Shown: positions 46,299 through 54,069 of the stretch, piece by piece | Position numbering within the stretch: position 1 is the first letter of the stretch | Layout of the letters: each line of letters starts with the position of its first letter | From: Novipirellula caenicola | Lineage (GTDB): Bacteria > Planctomycetota > Planctomycetia > Pirellulales > Pirellulaceae | Assembly: GCF_039545035.1 (NCBI RefSeq) | Contig: NZ_BAABRO010000004.1 | Location: forward strand, 248,001 to 312,000 | Direction: 5' to 3' | DNA: 64,000 bases | The notes under the pieces: model-generated | Database searches by the model: none | What the model was told of the DNA's origin: nothing | Seen by the model: the letters and a program-made list of their open reading frames with translations, nothing else | Position numbers and translations under genes: made by a program

Positions 46299-46723
46299 TC
46301 CCGACTCGTAGGCGTATCGTATGCCGGAACGTCCCGTGGCGGATTTCCGGCATGACAGTGGGAACGCACTTGACGTCATCGACGTTTCCTTTCGGGTCAC
46401 CCCCATCTTTCTTTTGCGACTCGACACTCTTTGGTGAGTCGCAATTCGGGTTGCCGCGACTCGAGCTAATACATTCCTGGGCCCCTCGGGATCGAGTCCG
46501 GGTGTCCGTTCGCCTGTACGCCATCCACGGTTTGCTACGTGCAGGCAAATCCGGTCGTGTCATCGTTTGCGACAAGCTCGGATGAAAAACGATGCGGTTT
46601 GCGATGAGTTTGCCGGCTGTACTTCCTGTGGGGGCCATGTGATCGGAATGATGCCCCGGCTGGTTAGTGGACGACAAACTGTTCTGATGGGGCATGCTTT
46701 CCGCGTTACGAATTCAAGTTACT
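46299..46723. other. Intergenic region before the TolC-type gene
   Basis: Contains the hairpin at 46321-46353 and no supported gene. Short frames in both directions have no family features. The leader of the TolC-type gene must lie in its right part; nothing convincing was seen as a promoter. Confidence 0.5.
46321..46353 (+). terminator. Hairpin after the DUF1501 gene
   Basis: ATGCCGGAA (46321-46329) and TTCCGGCAT (46345-46353) form a perfect 9-bp stem with a 15-base loop, about 23 bases after the stop. It lacks a T run, so it may be a rho-assisted or REP-type structure. Confidence 0.5.
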
Positions 46724-48658
46724 ATGAATTTGGCAGTGAAGATATGTCTCCTCACATTCATTGGTTACGTCGGCTTGCTGGCTGGATGTGGGATGCACTC
46801 TCGCACATACACTCAGCAACCACACATCACCGTAGCCAACAGAAATTCGATCGCAGATTACGACCCCCAGTGGATGGAGGTCAAATACACTTGCATATCG
46901 AATGATCCTGTTTCCATTGACAACGTGCAATTGCCACCGGAACAAAGGGAAACATGGGAGCTGACGCTCGATTCCGTCGTTCAGATGGCTTTGTCACGAA
47001 GCCAGGTCATTCGCGACATCGGCGGGGCAGTCGTTTCCGCCCCAGACAGCGTTTCGACGGTCTTCGATTCCGTGATTGTTCGAACGGATCCCCAGTTTGG
47101 CGTTGAGGCTGCGTTGAGCGATTTCGACGCTCAGCTTGCCACAAGTTTGCTTTACGGCAGAACGGAGCAGACGCTGAACAATGCGATCGAGGGACAGGGG
47201 ACGCGGGATCCGCGCACCAACTTCGGGCTCCTTGATTTTTCGATCTCAAAGATCACCGGTAGCGGAACCCAGCTTAAGCTAGGCAACCTCACGACTTTTG
47301 ATCGCAACAACTCACCGCTCAATCGGTTCCCACAAAGCTTTACAGGTGGTTTTCAAGGCGAGATTCGTCACCCCTTGAAACAAGGCTCTGGACGCGAGTT
47401 CAATCAGATTGCGGGTCCAGGTGCATCGCCTGGGAACTATCGGGGCGTGCGGGTTGCCCAACTGAACACCCACATTGAAATTGCCGATTTTCAAGTTGCC
47501 GTCCGCGATTTGCTGCTTGATGTCGAACGCGCATACTGGGAACTGTTGCTTGCCTATCGCAATTTAGACGCCAAACTGCAAGGCCGCGATGCCGCATTAG
47601 CAACGTGGCGTATGGTGCAGGCGCGGCTTGCGACGGGCGATGCCGACGGCGCAGAGGAAGCCCTTGCTCGCGAGCGTTACTACGCATGGGTCACGGAGGT
47701 CAAGGACGCTTACATCGGCCGAACCGCCGGGCTGGCTGCCTCGACTGCGACCGACAATCGCACCGTCGGTTACGAGACCGGCTTGTTGGCAGCCGAACGT
47801 CGATTGCGATTTCTGATCGGAATTCCGTTTTACGATGGCAAATTGATTCGACCGATCGACGAGACGATCCAGGCCGAGATCATCTTTGACCGTCCAAGTT
47901 CGTTCGCGTTCGCACTTCAGCAGAGAGTTGAACTTCAGACGCAACAATTGAAGATCCGAAGGCTGGAATATGAACTGGTCGCCGCCCGCAACTTCCTACT
48001 GCCGCAACTCGATTTGATCGGACAATATCGAATGCATGGTTTTGGCCAGGATTTGTTCGGAACGACCACTGAGGCCAACAGCGGCGCCTACTCAGATTTG
48101 TTTCGCGGTGATTTACAGGATTGGACCGTGGGGTTTGAATGGAAATCTCCGGTCGGTTTCCGACGGGCCCATGCTGCGGTGCGAAACGCTCAGTTCCAAT
48201 TGATGCGAGAACAAGCCATTTATCGCGAGCAACAGCGTCAAGTCACTATCGAATTGGATGCCGCATTTGCAGAACTGCACCGCGCCTTCGCGACCAACGA
48301 AGCCAACCAACATCGCGTTGTCGGAGCGAGACAACGCGTCGATGCCATTCGCGAAAAATACCAAGTCGTCGACATTCCGCTGGAATTCGTCAACATCGCG
48401 ATCCAACGCGCCGTCGATGCCGAAACGGCATTGGCCCGATCACAAGTCGAACACACGATGGCGGTGGCCACCGTTCACTACGTACGCGGCACCTATCTGG
48501 CTTATCTGGACGTGTTTTTTCAATCCGATGCCATCGAATCGGTGCCGACGTGTGAATTGGCAGGTGAATTCACGGAGGCCCCAATCCCAGATTTGATCCC
48601 CATTGTCGAGGATGCTGGATTGATCGAGGGAGACGCCTACCTACCAATGCCACGTTGA
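46724..48658 (+). CDS. TolC-family outer-membrane efflux lipoprotein
   Basis: A 644-residue protein. The start at 46724 gives a lipoprotein signal MNLAVKICLLTFIGYVGLLAGC with the lipid Cys at 22. The long helical TolC (OEP) repeats are visible: WELTLDSVVQMALSRSQVIR, DFQVAVRDLLLDVERAYWEL, RLRFLIGIP, RVELQTQQLKIRRLEYELVAARN, KSPVGFRRAHAAVRNAQFQL, TIELDAAFAELHRAF. An extra soluble region of about 100 residues precedes the first helix. TolC proteins form the outer-membrane channel of tripartite exporters. The matching periplasmic adaptor (HlyD) is encoded at 51129-52409 on the other strand. The 3' end overlaps the convergent GT2 gene by 18 bp. Confidence 0.9.
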   Translation: MNLAVKICLLTFIGYVGLLAGCGMHSRTYTQQPHITVANRNSIADYDPQWMEVKYTCISNDPVSIDNVQLPPEQRETWELTLDSVVQMALSRSQVIRDIGGAVVSAPDSVSTVFDSVIVRTDPQFGVEAALSDFDAQLATSLLYGRTEQTLNNAIEGQGTRDPRTNFGLLDFSISKITGSGTQLKLGNLTTFDRNNSPLNRFPQSFTGGFQGEIRHPLKQGSGREFNQIAGPGASPGNYRGVRVAQLNTHIEIADFQVAVRDLLLDVERAYWELLLAYRNLDAKLQGRDAALATWRMVQARLATGDADGAEEALARERYYAWVTEVKDAYIGRTAGLAASTATDNRTVGYETGLLAAERRLRFLIGIPFYDGKLIRPIDETIQAEIIFDRPSSFAFALQQRVELQTQQLKIRRLEYELVAARNFLLPQLDLIGQYRMHGFGQDLFGTTTEANSGAYSDLFRGDLQDWTVGFEWKSPVGFRRAHAAVRNAQFQLMREQAIYREQQRQVTIELDAAFAELHRAFATNEANQHRVVGARQRVDAIREKYQVVDIPLEFVNIAIQRAVDAETALARSQVEHTMAVATVHYVRGTYLAYLDVFFQSDAIESVPTCELAGEFTEAPIPDLIPIVEDAGLIEGDAYLPMPR

Positions 48659-49924
48659 TCGACGGACGTGCTCAGGAACAAAGTTGTCGCAGTGCGATCG
48701 GCGAAAAAACAGTTCTTCGAGAACGCCGTAGAACATCACCGCCCGCAGTGCGACTTGATACAACGGCATCAACGGCGCGGCCAAACCAACGCTCAATTCG
48801 CGACGGCGATCGTTGGAATAGTACAGCAGGACGGCAACCTGAATCGCCTCCAACACCATGAAAACCAGATAATACAAGAAGAACAGTTTCCACGTGTGTT
48901 CGTTGGCGTGAATGCACAGCCATCCCATGTATCCCCAGCAAACAAATTGCAAGAACAGATTAAACGTCCAGCGATCCGCCAACATGGCGAGATTGCTGAC
49001 ACAGAAGTTCTTGGACAACGGATTTGCTAAATCAACATGCTTACGGCATTCCAACGTGATCACGGCCCACTCCCAACGGCGACGTTGCTTGATCAACGTC
49101 TTCGCAGCGGTCGGCACATTTGTGAAACACTGCGCGTAGGGCGCGAACGCAATTTGATATCCTGATTTTCGTATACGGAGTGCCAAATCCCCATCTTCGC
49201 CAGGCCCAACGTCCCATCCACCGGTTCGCAACAAAGCCTCGCGGCGGAACGCCCCAAATGCACCGGAAACAATTCCCAAGGTTCCGACGCGATCAGCAAA
49301 TAGCCGACCCAAAAAGATCGACCGCAGATACTCCAGCCCCTGCATCCGGGTCACCAAATTGGTGTTCGCGTTACGAGCCATGACGGCGGCGGATACCGCG
49401 CCGATCTGTGGGTTAGCAAACGGTTGGACAATTTCCCAAATCGCGTTTTCGCCCACGTGCGAGTCGCTGTCGACGCCGATGATAATCTCGGCGTTGGTGA
49501 ACGGTAATGCGAAGTTAAGCGCCGACGATTTGCCACCGCGATTGCGTTTTCTCAGCACGGTCACCCCAGCGTGATCACGCGCAAACTCCGTAGCCACTTG
49601 GCTCATCGCGTCACGCGATCCGTCGTCGACCACGATGATTTCCAACCGCGGGTAGGTGTTCCAAACTGACCGCAGCGTGTGAGGCAACGTTTCGGCTTCG
49701 TTCAAGCCAGCGATGACGACACACACCGACGGGCACTGTCCAAACCGCGGCTCAGGCCGCTTGCCTCGCAATAGGCAGCCAAGTTCACGGGCAAAATCGC
49801 ACAGCCAAACAGCTAGCGAACCTAACGAATATCTCAAACTATCGAACAACAGCAGCGGCAGCAGAGCGGCCAACAACTGATCAGTTCGCAGCGACGAGAT
49901 CCAATAGCTCCAATCGGTTAACAC
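48641..49924 (-). CDS. Membrane GT2 polysaccharide synthase (cellulose/hyaluronan/Alg8-like)
   Basis: A 427-residue processive glycosyltransferase. One or two N-terminal helices (LLAALLPLLLFDSLRYSLGS) come first, then the GT2 catalytic domain: EIIVVDDGS (Asp100-Asp101, nucleotide binding), VDSDSH (Asp152-154, metal), PGEDGDL (Glu-Asp 243-244, catalytic base) and the processivity motif QRRRW (280-284). Three or more C-terminal helices follow (FVCWGYMGWLCIHA, LFFLYYLVFMVLEAIQVAVLL). The DD-DSD-GED-QxxRW set marks a synthase that polymerises and pushes a polysaccharide through the inner membrane. No PilZ domain is fused; one is encoded by the gene that overlaps it by 44 bp. The sugar cannot be read from sequence. 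Confidence 0.92.
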   Translation of the reverse strand: MLTDWSYWISSLRTDQLLAALLPLLLFDSLRYSLGSLAVWLCDFARELGCLLRGKRPEPRFGQCPSVCVVIAGLNEAETLPHTLRSVWNTYPRLEIIVVDDGSRDAMSQVATEFARDHAGVTVLRKRNRGGKSSALNFALPFTNAEIIIGVDSDSHVGENAIWEIVQPFANPQIGAVSAAVMARNANTNLVTRMQGLEYLRSIFLGRLFADRVGTLGIVSGAFGAFRREALLRTGGWDVGPGEDGDLALRIRKSGYQIAFAPYAQCFTNVPTAAKTLIKQRRRWEWAVITLECRKHVDLANPLSKNFCVSNLAMLADRWTFNLFLQFVCWGYMGWLCIHANEHTWKLFFLYYLVFMVLEAIQVAVLLYYSNDRRRELSVGLAAPLMPLYQVALRAVMFYGVLEELFFRRSHCDNFVPEHVRRSTWHW

Positions 49925-50864
49925 GATATTCTACCATTTCCTTTTCAACGGTTTGGTCCAATGTACATTCGTCGCCACAACTACCGCACCGTGCGATCGT
50001 CATCAGTTCTGTGTCGGCCCATTGGCAGTCGAGGCACTGCAGGGGTCCGTCAAGGTATTCAAAGTCTGCCCCGACAACCAATTTTTTTGCAAGGCATTTA
50101 GGACATGCCAGTCCCGCTTCATGGCGAAAGCTGGTGACATGATCAACGTGAGCACAGGCAAAGTGATGAATCATACGTTGCGATTTCACCTCGATTGATC
50201 CGCAGTTTCGACATCCACGTCGAAATGTCGGCAGCGAACCACAGCCTCGACAAACCAAAACACGATCGAGTAATCGTGGCCGCAACACACCCAACGACAC
50301 CCATTTGTTCAACACCGCAAGTGGCAGTTTGGTGTGAAAGGTCAGGTCTTGTGGGTCCAGTGTCGGGGTCAGGTTATCCTCCGACAGAGGATCGTCGCCG
50401 GGACGAACGGTTGTCGCAGAGATATGTAGCCCCAATCCGGCTTGCGATACGTTTCTCGAAACCACCGTTTTGAAACCCAATTCGCCGTTTTCGCTTTCGA
50501 TTCCCAGCAACCATTTCGAAGTCGCTGGCCGTGCCTTCGTGGCCAATTCGAAGACGATACTATTTCGGCCGATCTCAATCGTTATTCCTTCGGAAGAGTG
50601 GCTCACATCGGGTGAATGGTCGTGCAGGATTGGGATGGCAAAGACTCCTCGAGTTACTGCATACCGCGATTCGTCGAGTTCGTCACCGCAATCCGTACGG
50701 TTCATCGAAAAGTGAGGAGCTTTCAACGGGCCATTGGGCCCAGTGAACGACGACGAATTGACGGCGGCCGAAGCCACCCCCACTAGCAACTCCGTTTGAA
50801 CCGGAAGTGTTTCTCCCGTGTGGTTAGCAGTGGAATGTCTTGGTTGATCGATAGAGGTGTGCAT
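49881..50864 (-). CDS. PilZ-like plus multi-zinc (TackOD1-like) regulatory protein
   Basis: A 327-residue cytosolic protein. The central region shows a PilZ-type pattern: SRYAVTRGVFAIPIL as first strand and SRNVSQAGLGLHI holding an NxSxxG c-di-GMP motif (Asn138, Ser140, Gly143); the canonical RxxxR is not clean (Arg67, Arg72). Residues 205-300 carry many metal ligands: Cys205/208, 218/221, His233/234 and Cys237, Cys254/257, 277/280, 293/296/300, in the order known for the TackOD1 zinc output domain (CRGCG, HHFAC, LACPKC, LQCLDC). It overlaps the GT2 gene, so it probably regulates polysaccharide synthesis, plausibly through c-di-GMP. The domain calls rest on pattern recognition. Confidence 0.72.
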   Translation of the reverse strand: MHTSIDQPRHSTANHTGETLPVQTELLVGVASAAVNSSSFTGPNGPLKAPHFSMNRTDCGDELDESRYAVTRGVFAIPILHDHSPDVSHSSEGITIEIGRNSIVFELATKARPATSKWLLGIESENGELGFKTVVSRNVSQAGLGLHISATTVRPGDDPLSEDNLTPTLDPQDLTFHTKLPLAVLNKWVSLGVLRPRLLDRVLVCRGCGSLPTFRRGCRNCGSIEVKSQRMIHHFACAHVDHVTSFRHEAGLACPKCLAKKLVVGADFEYLDGPLQCLDCQWADTELMTIARCGSCGDECTLDQTVEKEMVEYRVNRLELLDLVAAN

Positions 50865-51020
50865 GAATTTAATCTTTGATTTTGTTGTGAGTGTTGACAG
50901 CGAGTGGGCTCATTACCAGCAAGCGGATTTCGAGCCCAATTTGCCTTTCGTTTCAGCGATTGGCAGCGGAGGCATTCGTTTTGAAGTTGCGCTATTGTCG
51001 TTTTTCCCGGCAAATCCTAG

Positions 51021-51078
51021 CCCGACACGTCAGCGAGGGACCGTATCAAGACAAAGATTCCCTCGCTTACGCGTCGGG
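51021..51078. repeat. 58-bp palindromic REP-like repeat
   Basis: CCCGACACGTCAGCGAGGGA (51021-51040) and TCCCTCGCTTACGCGTCGGG (51059-51078) are inverted with 18 of 20 matches around an 18-base centre. The word CCCGACGCGTAAGCGAGGGA is familiar from Rhodopirellula-type genomes. It lies between the HlyD and PilZ-like genes, both leftward, and could attenuate or stabilise their transcript. Confidence 0.75.
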
Positions 51079-51128
51079 TTGTGATAAAAACGCAACTTCA
51101 ATAGGCATTCGCGAGCATGAAGCGAGTC

Positions 51129-52409
51129 TTATGACTTCGCTGTTGCGAAAGAAAAACGTGGAACATCGATTTCGCTGCCCAAGTACAGCAGTGATTCAAT
51201 GTTCTTGGCATCGCAAGGCTGAAGGTAGACGGGCAACAGCTTTTCATTCTTGCGGTAATAACGCTCGATGTTTGGCGGCGCGTACTCCAACTGTTCGCCG
51301 ATCCGTGTGATTTGGCAACGAAGTCGTTTCAGGCCTGGGCGAATATCGATCTCCACTTCGTCTCCGACCCGTAGTTTGTCCGCGTTATTTTGCGAGTAAT
51401 ACAAAACCGGTTCGATCGTAGAGTCTTCTAAAATCTCCATGACGGTTTCCGAGGCGTTGGCGTAGTCGCCTGCAAAACGCCGCACCTTGAGCACCGTTCC
51501 GTTCACAGGCGAACAGATTCGTCCTTGTTGGACCACTTCTCGCAGGCGGACGAGTTCCGCCTGAAGATTACTGATTTGCAGCATTGCGGGCTGAATCGTT
51601 GCCGACGCGTCATCAGCAAATTGTTCATAGATCTCAACTCGCTTTTTCATTTCCGCTACCGCTTCGGTTTGTTTTTCGTACTTCGCTCGCAGCCCTTCGA
51701 CGAGGTAACTTGCATTTTCCAAGTCTTTGTCGCGGACGGCCATCTCGTTCTTTTCTCGCGTCGCCCGCAAGCGTTGCAGTTCGCTTTCGGCCTGCAACAA
51801 CTGGGTGCGTTGGCTCGAGAGTTCGCCGCACATCTCGTAGTACTCGCCAAGTGCTTTCTGGTTACGGTCCCCACGCAATTGCGATTGCCAGCGCATCTCT
51901 GAGACCTTTGCCTCTAACGTTGCTTGGGCAAGTTTCAGAGCGTCAGCAACTTCGGCTGTCCGTTGCTCTTGCTCGATATTGGTGACCGTCAGCAGCACTT
52001 GTCCTTGTCGAACGGAGTCGCCTTCGCGCACCTGCAACGTTAGCACGTTTCCATCCCAAGGCGGTGTTACCTGCAGGACTCGTCCCTGAACGACTCCGTG
52101 CGATTGGTAACGCAGTTGCCAATCCCAAACGAAGTACCCAATGGCCGCGCACAAACAGACGAGCAGCGAACCGGTGAACAGACTTCGCTTGGGACGTATG
52201 GGGACCGGGGCAGCAGGTGCCGGGGGTCGCGGTGGGCTGGGGGATCGTCGCGGCCTGCATTCAGACGCTTGACGAATTCCCCGCCAAGTCGGCTGGGGCG
52301 AATGGCTGCTTCGGTTTTCGGTCGCAGTCCGGCCCGAATTCGCTGCTTCGACGGACTCTAATTCGGCAACGTTGTCCCGCAAATCATCATGGTTTCCTGA
52401 CGGTTGCAT
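51129..52409 (-). CDS. HlyD-family periplasmic adaptor
   Basis: A 426-residue membrane-fusion protein. The start at 52409 is fixed by a strong GAGGA seven bases upstream; an ATG at 52445 lacks this. The cytosolic head of about 70 residues is acidic then proline-rich (SPSPPRPPAPAAPVP). One transmembrane helix follows (FTGSLLVCLCAAIGYFVWDW), then a biotinyl-lipoyl-like half (WDGNVLTLQVREGDSVRQGQ), a coiled coil of about 170 residues, and the second lipoyl half (ICSPVNGTVLKVRRFAGDY) with a beta-barrel (LRVGDEVEIDIRP). Such adaptors connect an inner-membrane pump or synthase to TolC. No ABC or RND pump is nearby; the GT2 synthase is the likely partner. First gene of a leftward unit HlyD, PilZ-like, GT2. 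Confidence 0.92.
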   Translation of the reverse strand: MQPSGNHDDLRDNVAELESVEAANSGRTATENRSSHSPQPTWRGIRQASECRPRRSPSPPRPPAPAAPVPIRPKRSLFTGSLLVCLCAAIGYFVWDWQLRYQSHGVVQGRVLQVTPPWDGNVLTLQVREGDSVRQGQVLLTVTNIEQEQRTAEVADALKLAQATLEAKVSEMRWQSQLRGDRNQKALGEYYEMCGELSSQRTQLLQAESELQRLRATREKNEMAVRDKDLENASYLVEGLRAKYEKQTEAVAEMKKRVEIYEQFADDASATIQPAMLQISNLQAELVRLREVVQQGRICSPVNGTVLKVRRFAGDYANASETVMEILEDSTIEPVLYYSQNNADKLRVGDEVEIDIRPGLKRLRCQITRIGEQLEYAPPNIERYYRKNEKLLPVYLQPCDAKNIESLLYLGSEIDVPRFSFATAKS

Positions 52410-52884
52410 GTCTTGTTCCTCAAATATTTCATGGTTGTGCCCCATTCAATTCAATTAAACGCATGCCCCTTTTGTAATCCGACTGACGTCGCTTACGCAA
52501 AACCGTAGCTCTCGCGAATCGATGAAGTGAAAAAGCATCATCCGAGTTGCCCAAACACACCGGTGCAGCCGGATGTTGCAACGATTTTTCCGGATATGCA
52601 GCCCAGGCTCATTCTGAGGTGTGGTTCGCCGTCCCTTCCATAATTGACATAAACGTTGTGACCCGAATCATTTCAACCGCAAGGAGTCTCTGTTCGTTCA
52701 GAGTGGTGTTATTGGAAAGATCCAATAATCGTGCAGACGGAACGCATTCGTCTCGACCGCCGTCGACTTTGGAATTCAATCAGTTGTCGCGATGGATTTC
52801 CGGGGGGGAAGCAAAGAAATTTGATAACTTCTCGGGCGTTGTCAAAACACCAACCCAACACGCTCCGTTCAAAGGAACATCCCA
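52410..52884. other. Divergent promoter region of the exopolysaccharide-type locus
   Basis: Separates the leftward HlyD/PilZ/GT2 genes from the rightward secreted-protein genes. No gene is supported; a rightward frame of 113 codons in the middle has no family features. AAGGA at 52872-52876 is the ribosome site of the gene at 52885. Shared regulation of both arms from here is plausible. Confidence 0.5.
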
Positions 52885-53778
52885 ATGAAAATCACAAAGC
52901 TTGTCGGCATCGCATTGTTTGCCACCATGCCTGTAGCCATGGTTCAAGGCGATGAGACAAAAACCACCGGAGTTATCCTGCTGAATCCTCAACCGCAAGA
53001 GAAAGTGGAACATCTCGTCGAGGTTACCGGCAGAGTGATGTCTCCAGGTTATCCGGTTGTACTCGTCAGGGCCGATCAGCCCGGCTGCCTATGGTGGGCA
53101 CAGGAGCGGCCAATGAAGACATCTCAACGCTCCTTCAAAGCGTCCGCCCAAATCGGAAACGAAAATTCACTCGACGGAAGCCGTTTTCAAATTGTTGTGT
53201 TGATGGTGCCGACGGCGGAAGGCCGAGAACTGTTTGAACCTGGTGCATCATTTCGAGATTTGCCTCCGGACTTGGCCCGCTCGGTGGAAACCGTCGTGGT
53301 CCTAAAAAAGCCCGACGGCATCTTGGGAAAACCGAAAAGAACCCTGACCAAATTAGAAAGTGTGCCCGAAGTAACGCCCGAAGACTCGGAAGCGGAACAC
53401 CCTAAATTGATCCATAGCCCGATCGAAAACAGTCAAGTGGAACGAGCCGATTTGGTCACGTGTTCGTCGTTGGACGGTCGAAAGCCCATCGTGTTGGTTC
53501 GTTCAACTCAAGCCAACGACAGTTGGTGGGTTCAGGCTGCTTGTTCGCAGGTTGGAAAAAATCGATTTGTTTCGTCAGCCCGATTTGGTAACGACAGCAC
53601 GGCCACAGGCACTCGATTTCAGATCGTAGCGATCTATCCCGACGCAGCGCAAGCGACCAATCTGCGTGCCGGAATGGCGATTGACCATTTACCTGCAGAC
53701 GTTGCTCGATCGGCCGAAGTCGAAGTCGTTCGCCTCAATTCGTCGCAGGTTGCCATGATGAATGTGGGTGCAGAGTAA
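52885..53778 (+). CDS. Secreted protein with two copies of one domain
   Basis: A 297-residue protein with Sec signal MKITKLVGIALFATMPVAMVQG. The mature part is an internal duplication: residues of about 55-145 (PVVLVRADQPGCLWWAQE ... GSRFQIVVLMVP ... LPPDLARSVETVVVLKK) and 200-290 (PIVLVRSTQANDSWWVQ ... GTRFQIVAIYPD ... LPADVARSAEVEVVRLN) share the order V-L-V-R / WW / G-x-RFQIV / LP-x-D-x-ARS. Each unit is beta-rich with a paired tryptophan that could contact sugar rings. I do not recognise the family. It opens the rightward arm of the polysaccharide-type locus. Confidence 0.78.
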   Translation: MKITKLVGIALFATMPVAMVQGDETKTTGVILLNPQPQEKVEHLVEVTGRVMSPGYPVVLVRADQPGCLWWAQERPMKTSQRSFKASAQIGNENSLDGSRFQIVVLMVPTAEGRELFEPGASFRDLPPDLARSVETVVVLKKPDGILGKPKRTLTKLESVPEVTPEDSEAEHPKLIHSPIENSQVERADLVTCSSLDGRKPIVLVRSTQANDSWWVQAACSQVGKNRFVSSARFGNDSTATGTRFQIVAIYPDAAQATNLRAGMAIDHLPADVARSAEVEVVRLNSSQVAMMNVGAE

Positions 53779-54069
53779 GAAGAACAGGCTGATGAAGTAC
53801 CGGTGCCTCGCCGAACGGCAGAGCAAGGTGATCCCCACCACTCTGCCGCTTTCGGGGGCCAAGATTCAAAGGATCTCGATTTTGCCTCATGCCCAAAGTC
53901 GTGGTCACACCAAGCGGATCGACTCCGAAAACCGGAACGATCATCCATCGCCGCCCCCGTGAGAGTGAAGCATGACGTTCAACACGCCCGTCCGTTTACG
54001 GGCGTCGACGTGCCATTGAGCCTCGCAATGGTTGATTCAAGCTGTCGCAAGTACAGGAAAGAAAATCTC
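53779..54069. other. Spacer between secreted-protein genes, with a hairpin
   Basis: If the following gene starts at GTG 54070, this 291-bp stretch is non-coding. ACGCCCGT (53984-53991) pairs with ACGGGCGT (53998-54005) around a 6-base loop, a perfect 8-bp stem. Its position fits either a terminator or a leader structure. The same frame as the next gene stays open through it, so a longer N-terminus cannot be fully excluded. Confidence 0.45.

Noticed and set aside
52547-52888. Rightward 113-codon frame between the two arms of the polysaccharide locus
   Set aside because: Overlaps the next gene's ribosome site, lacks a start context and any motif.
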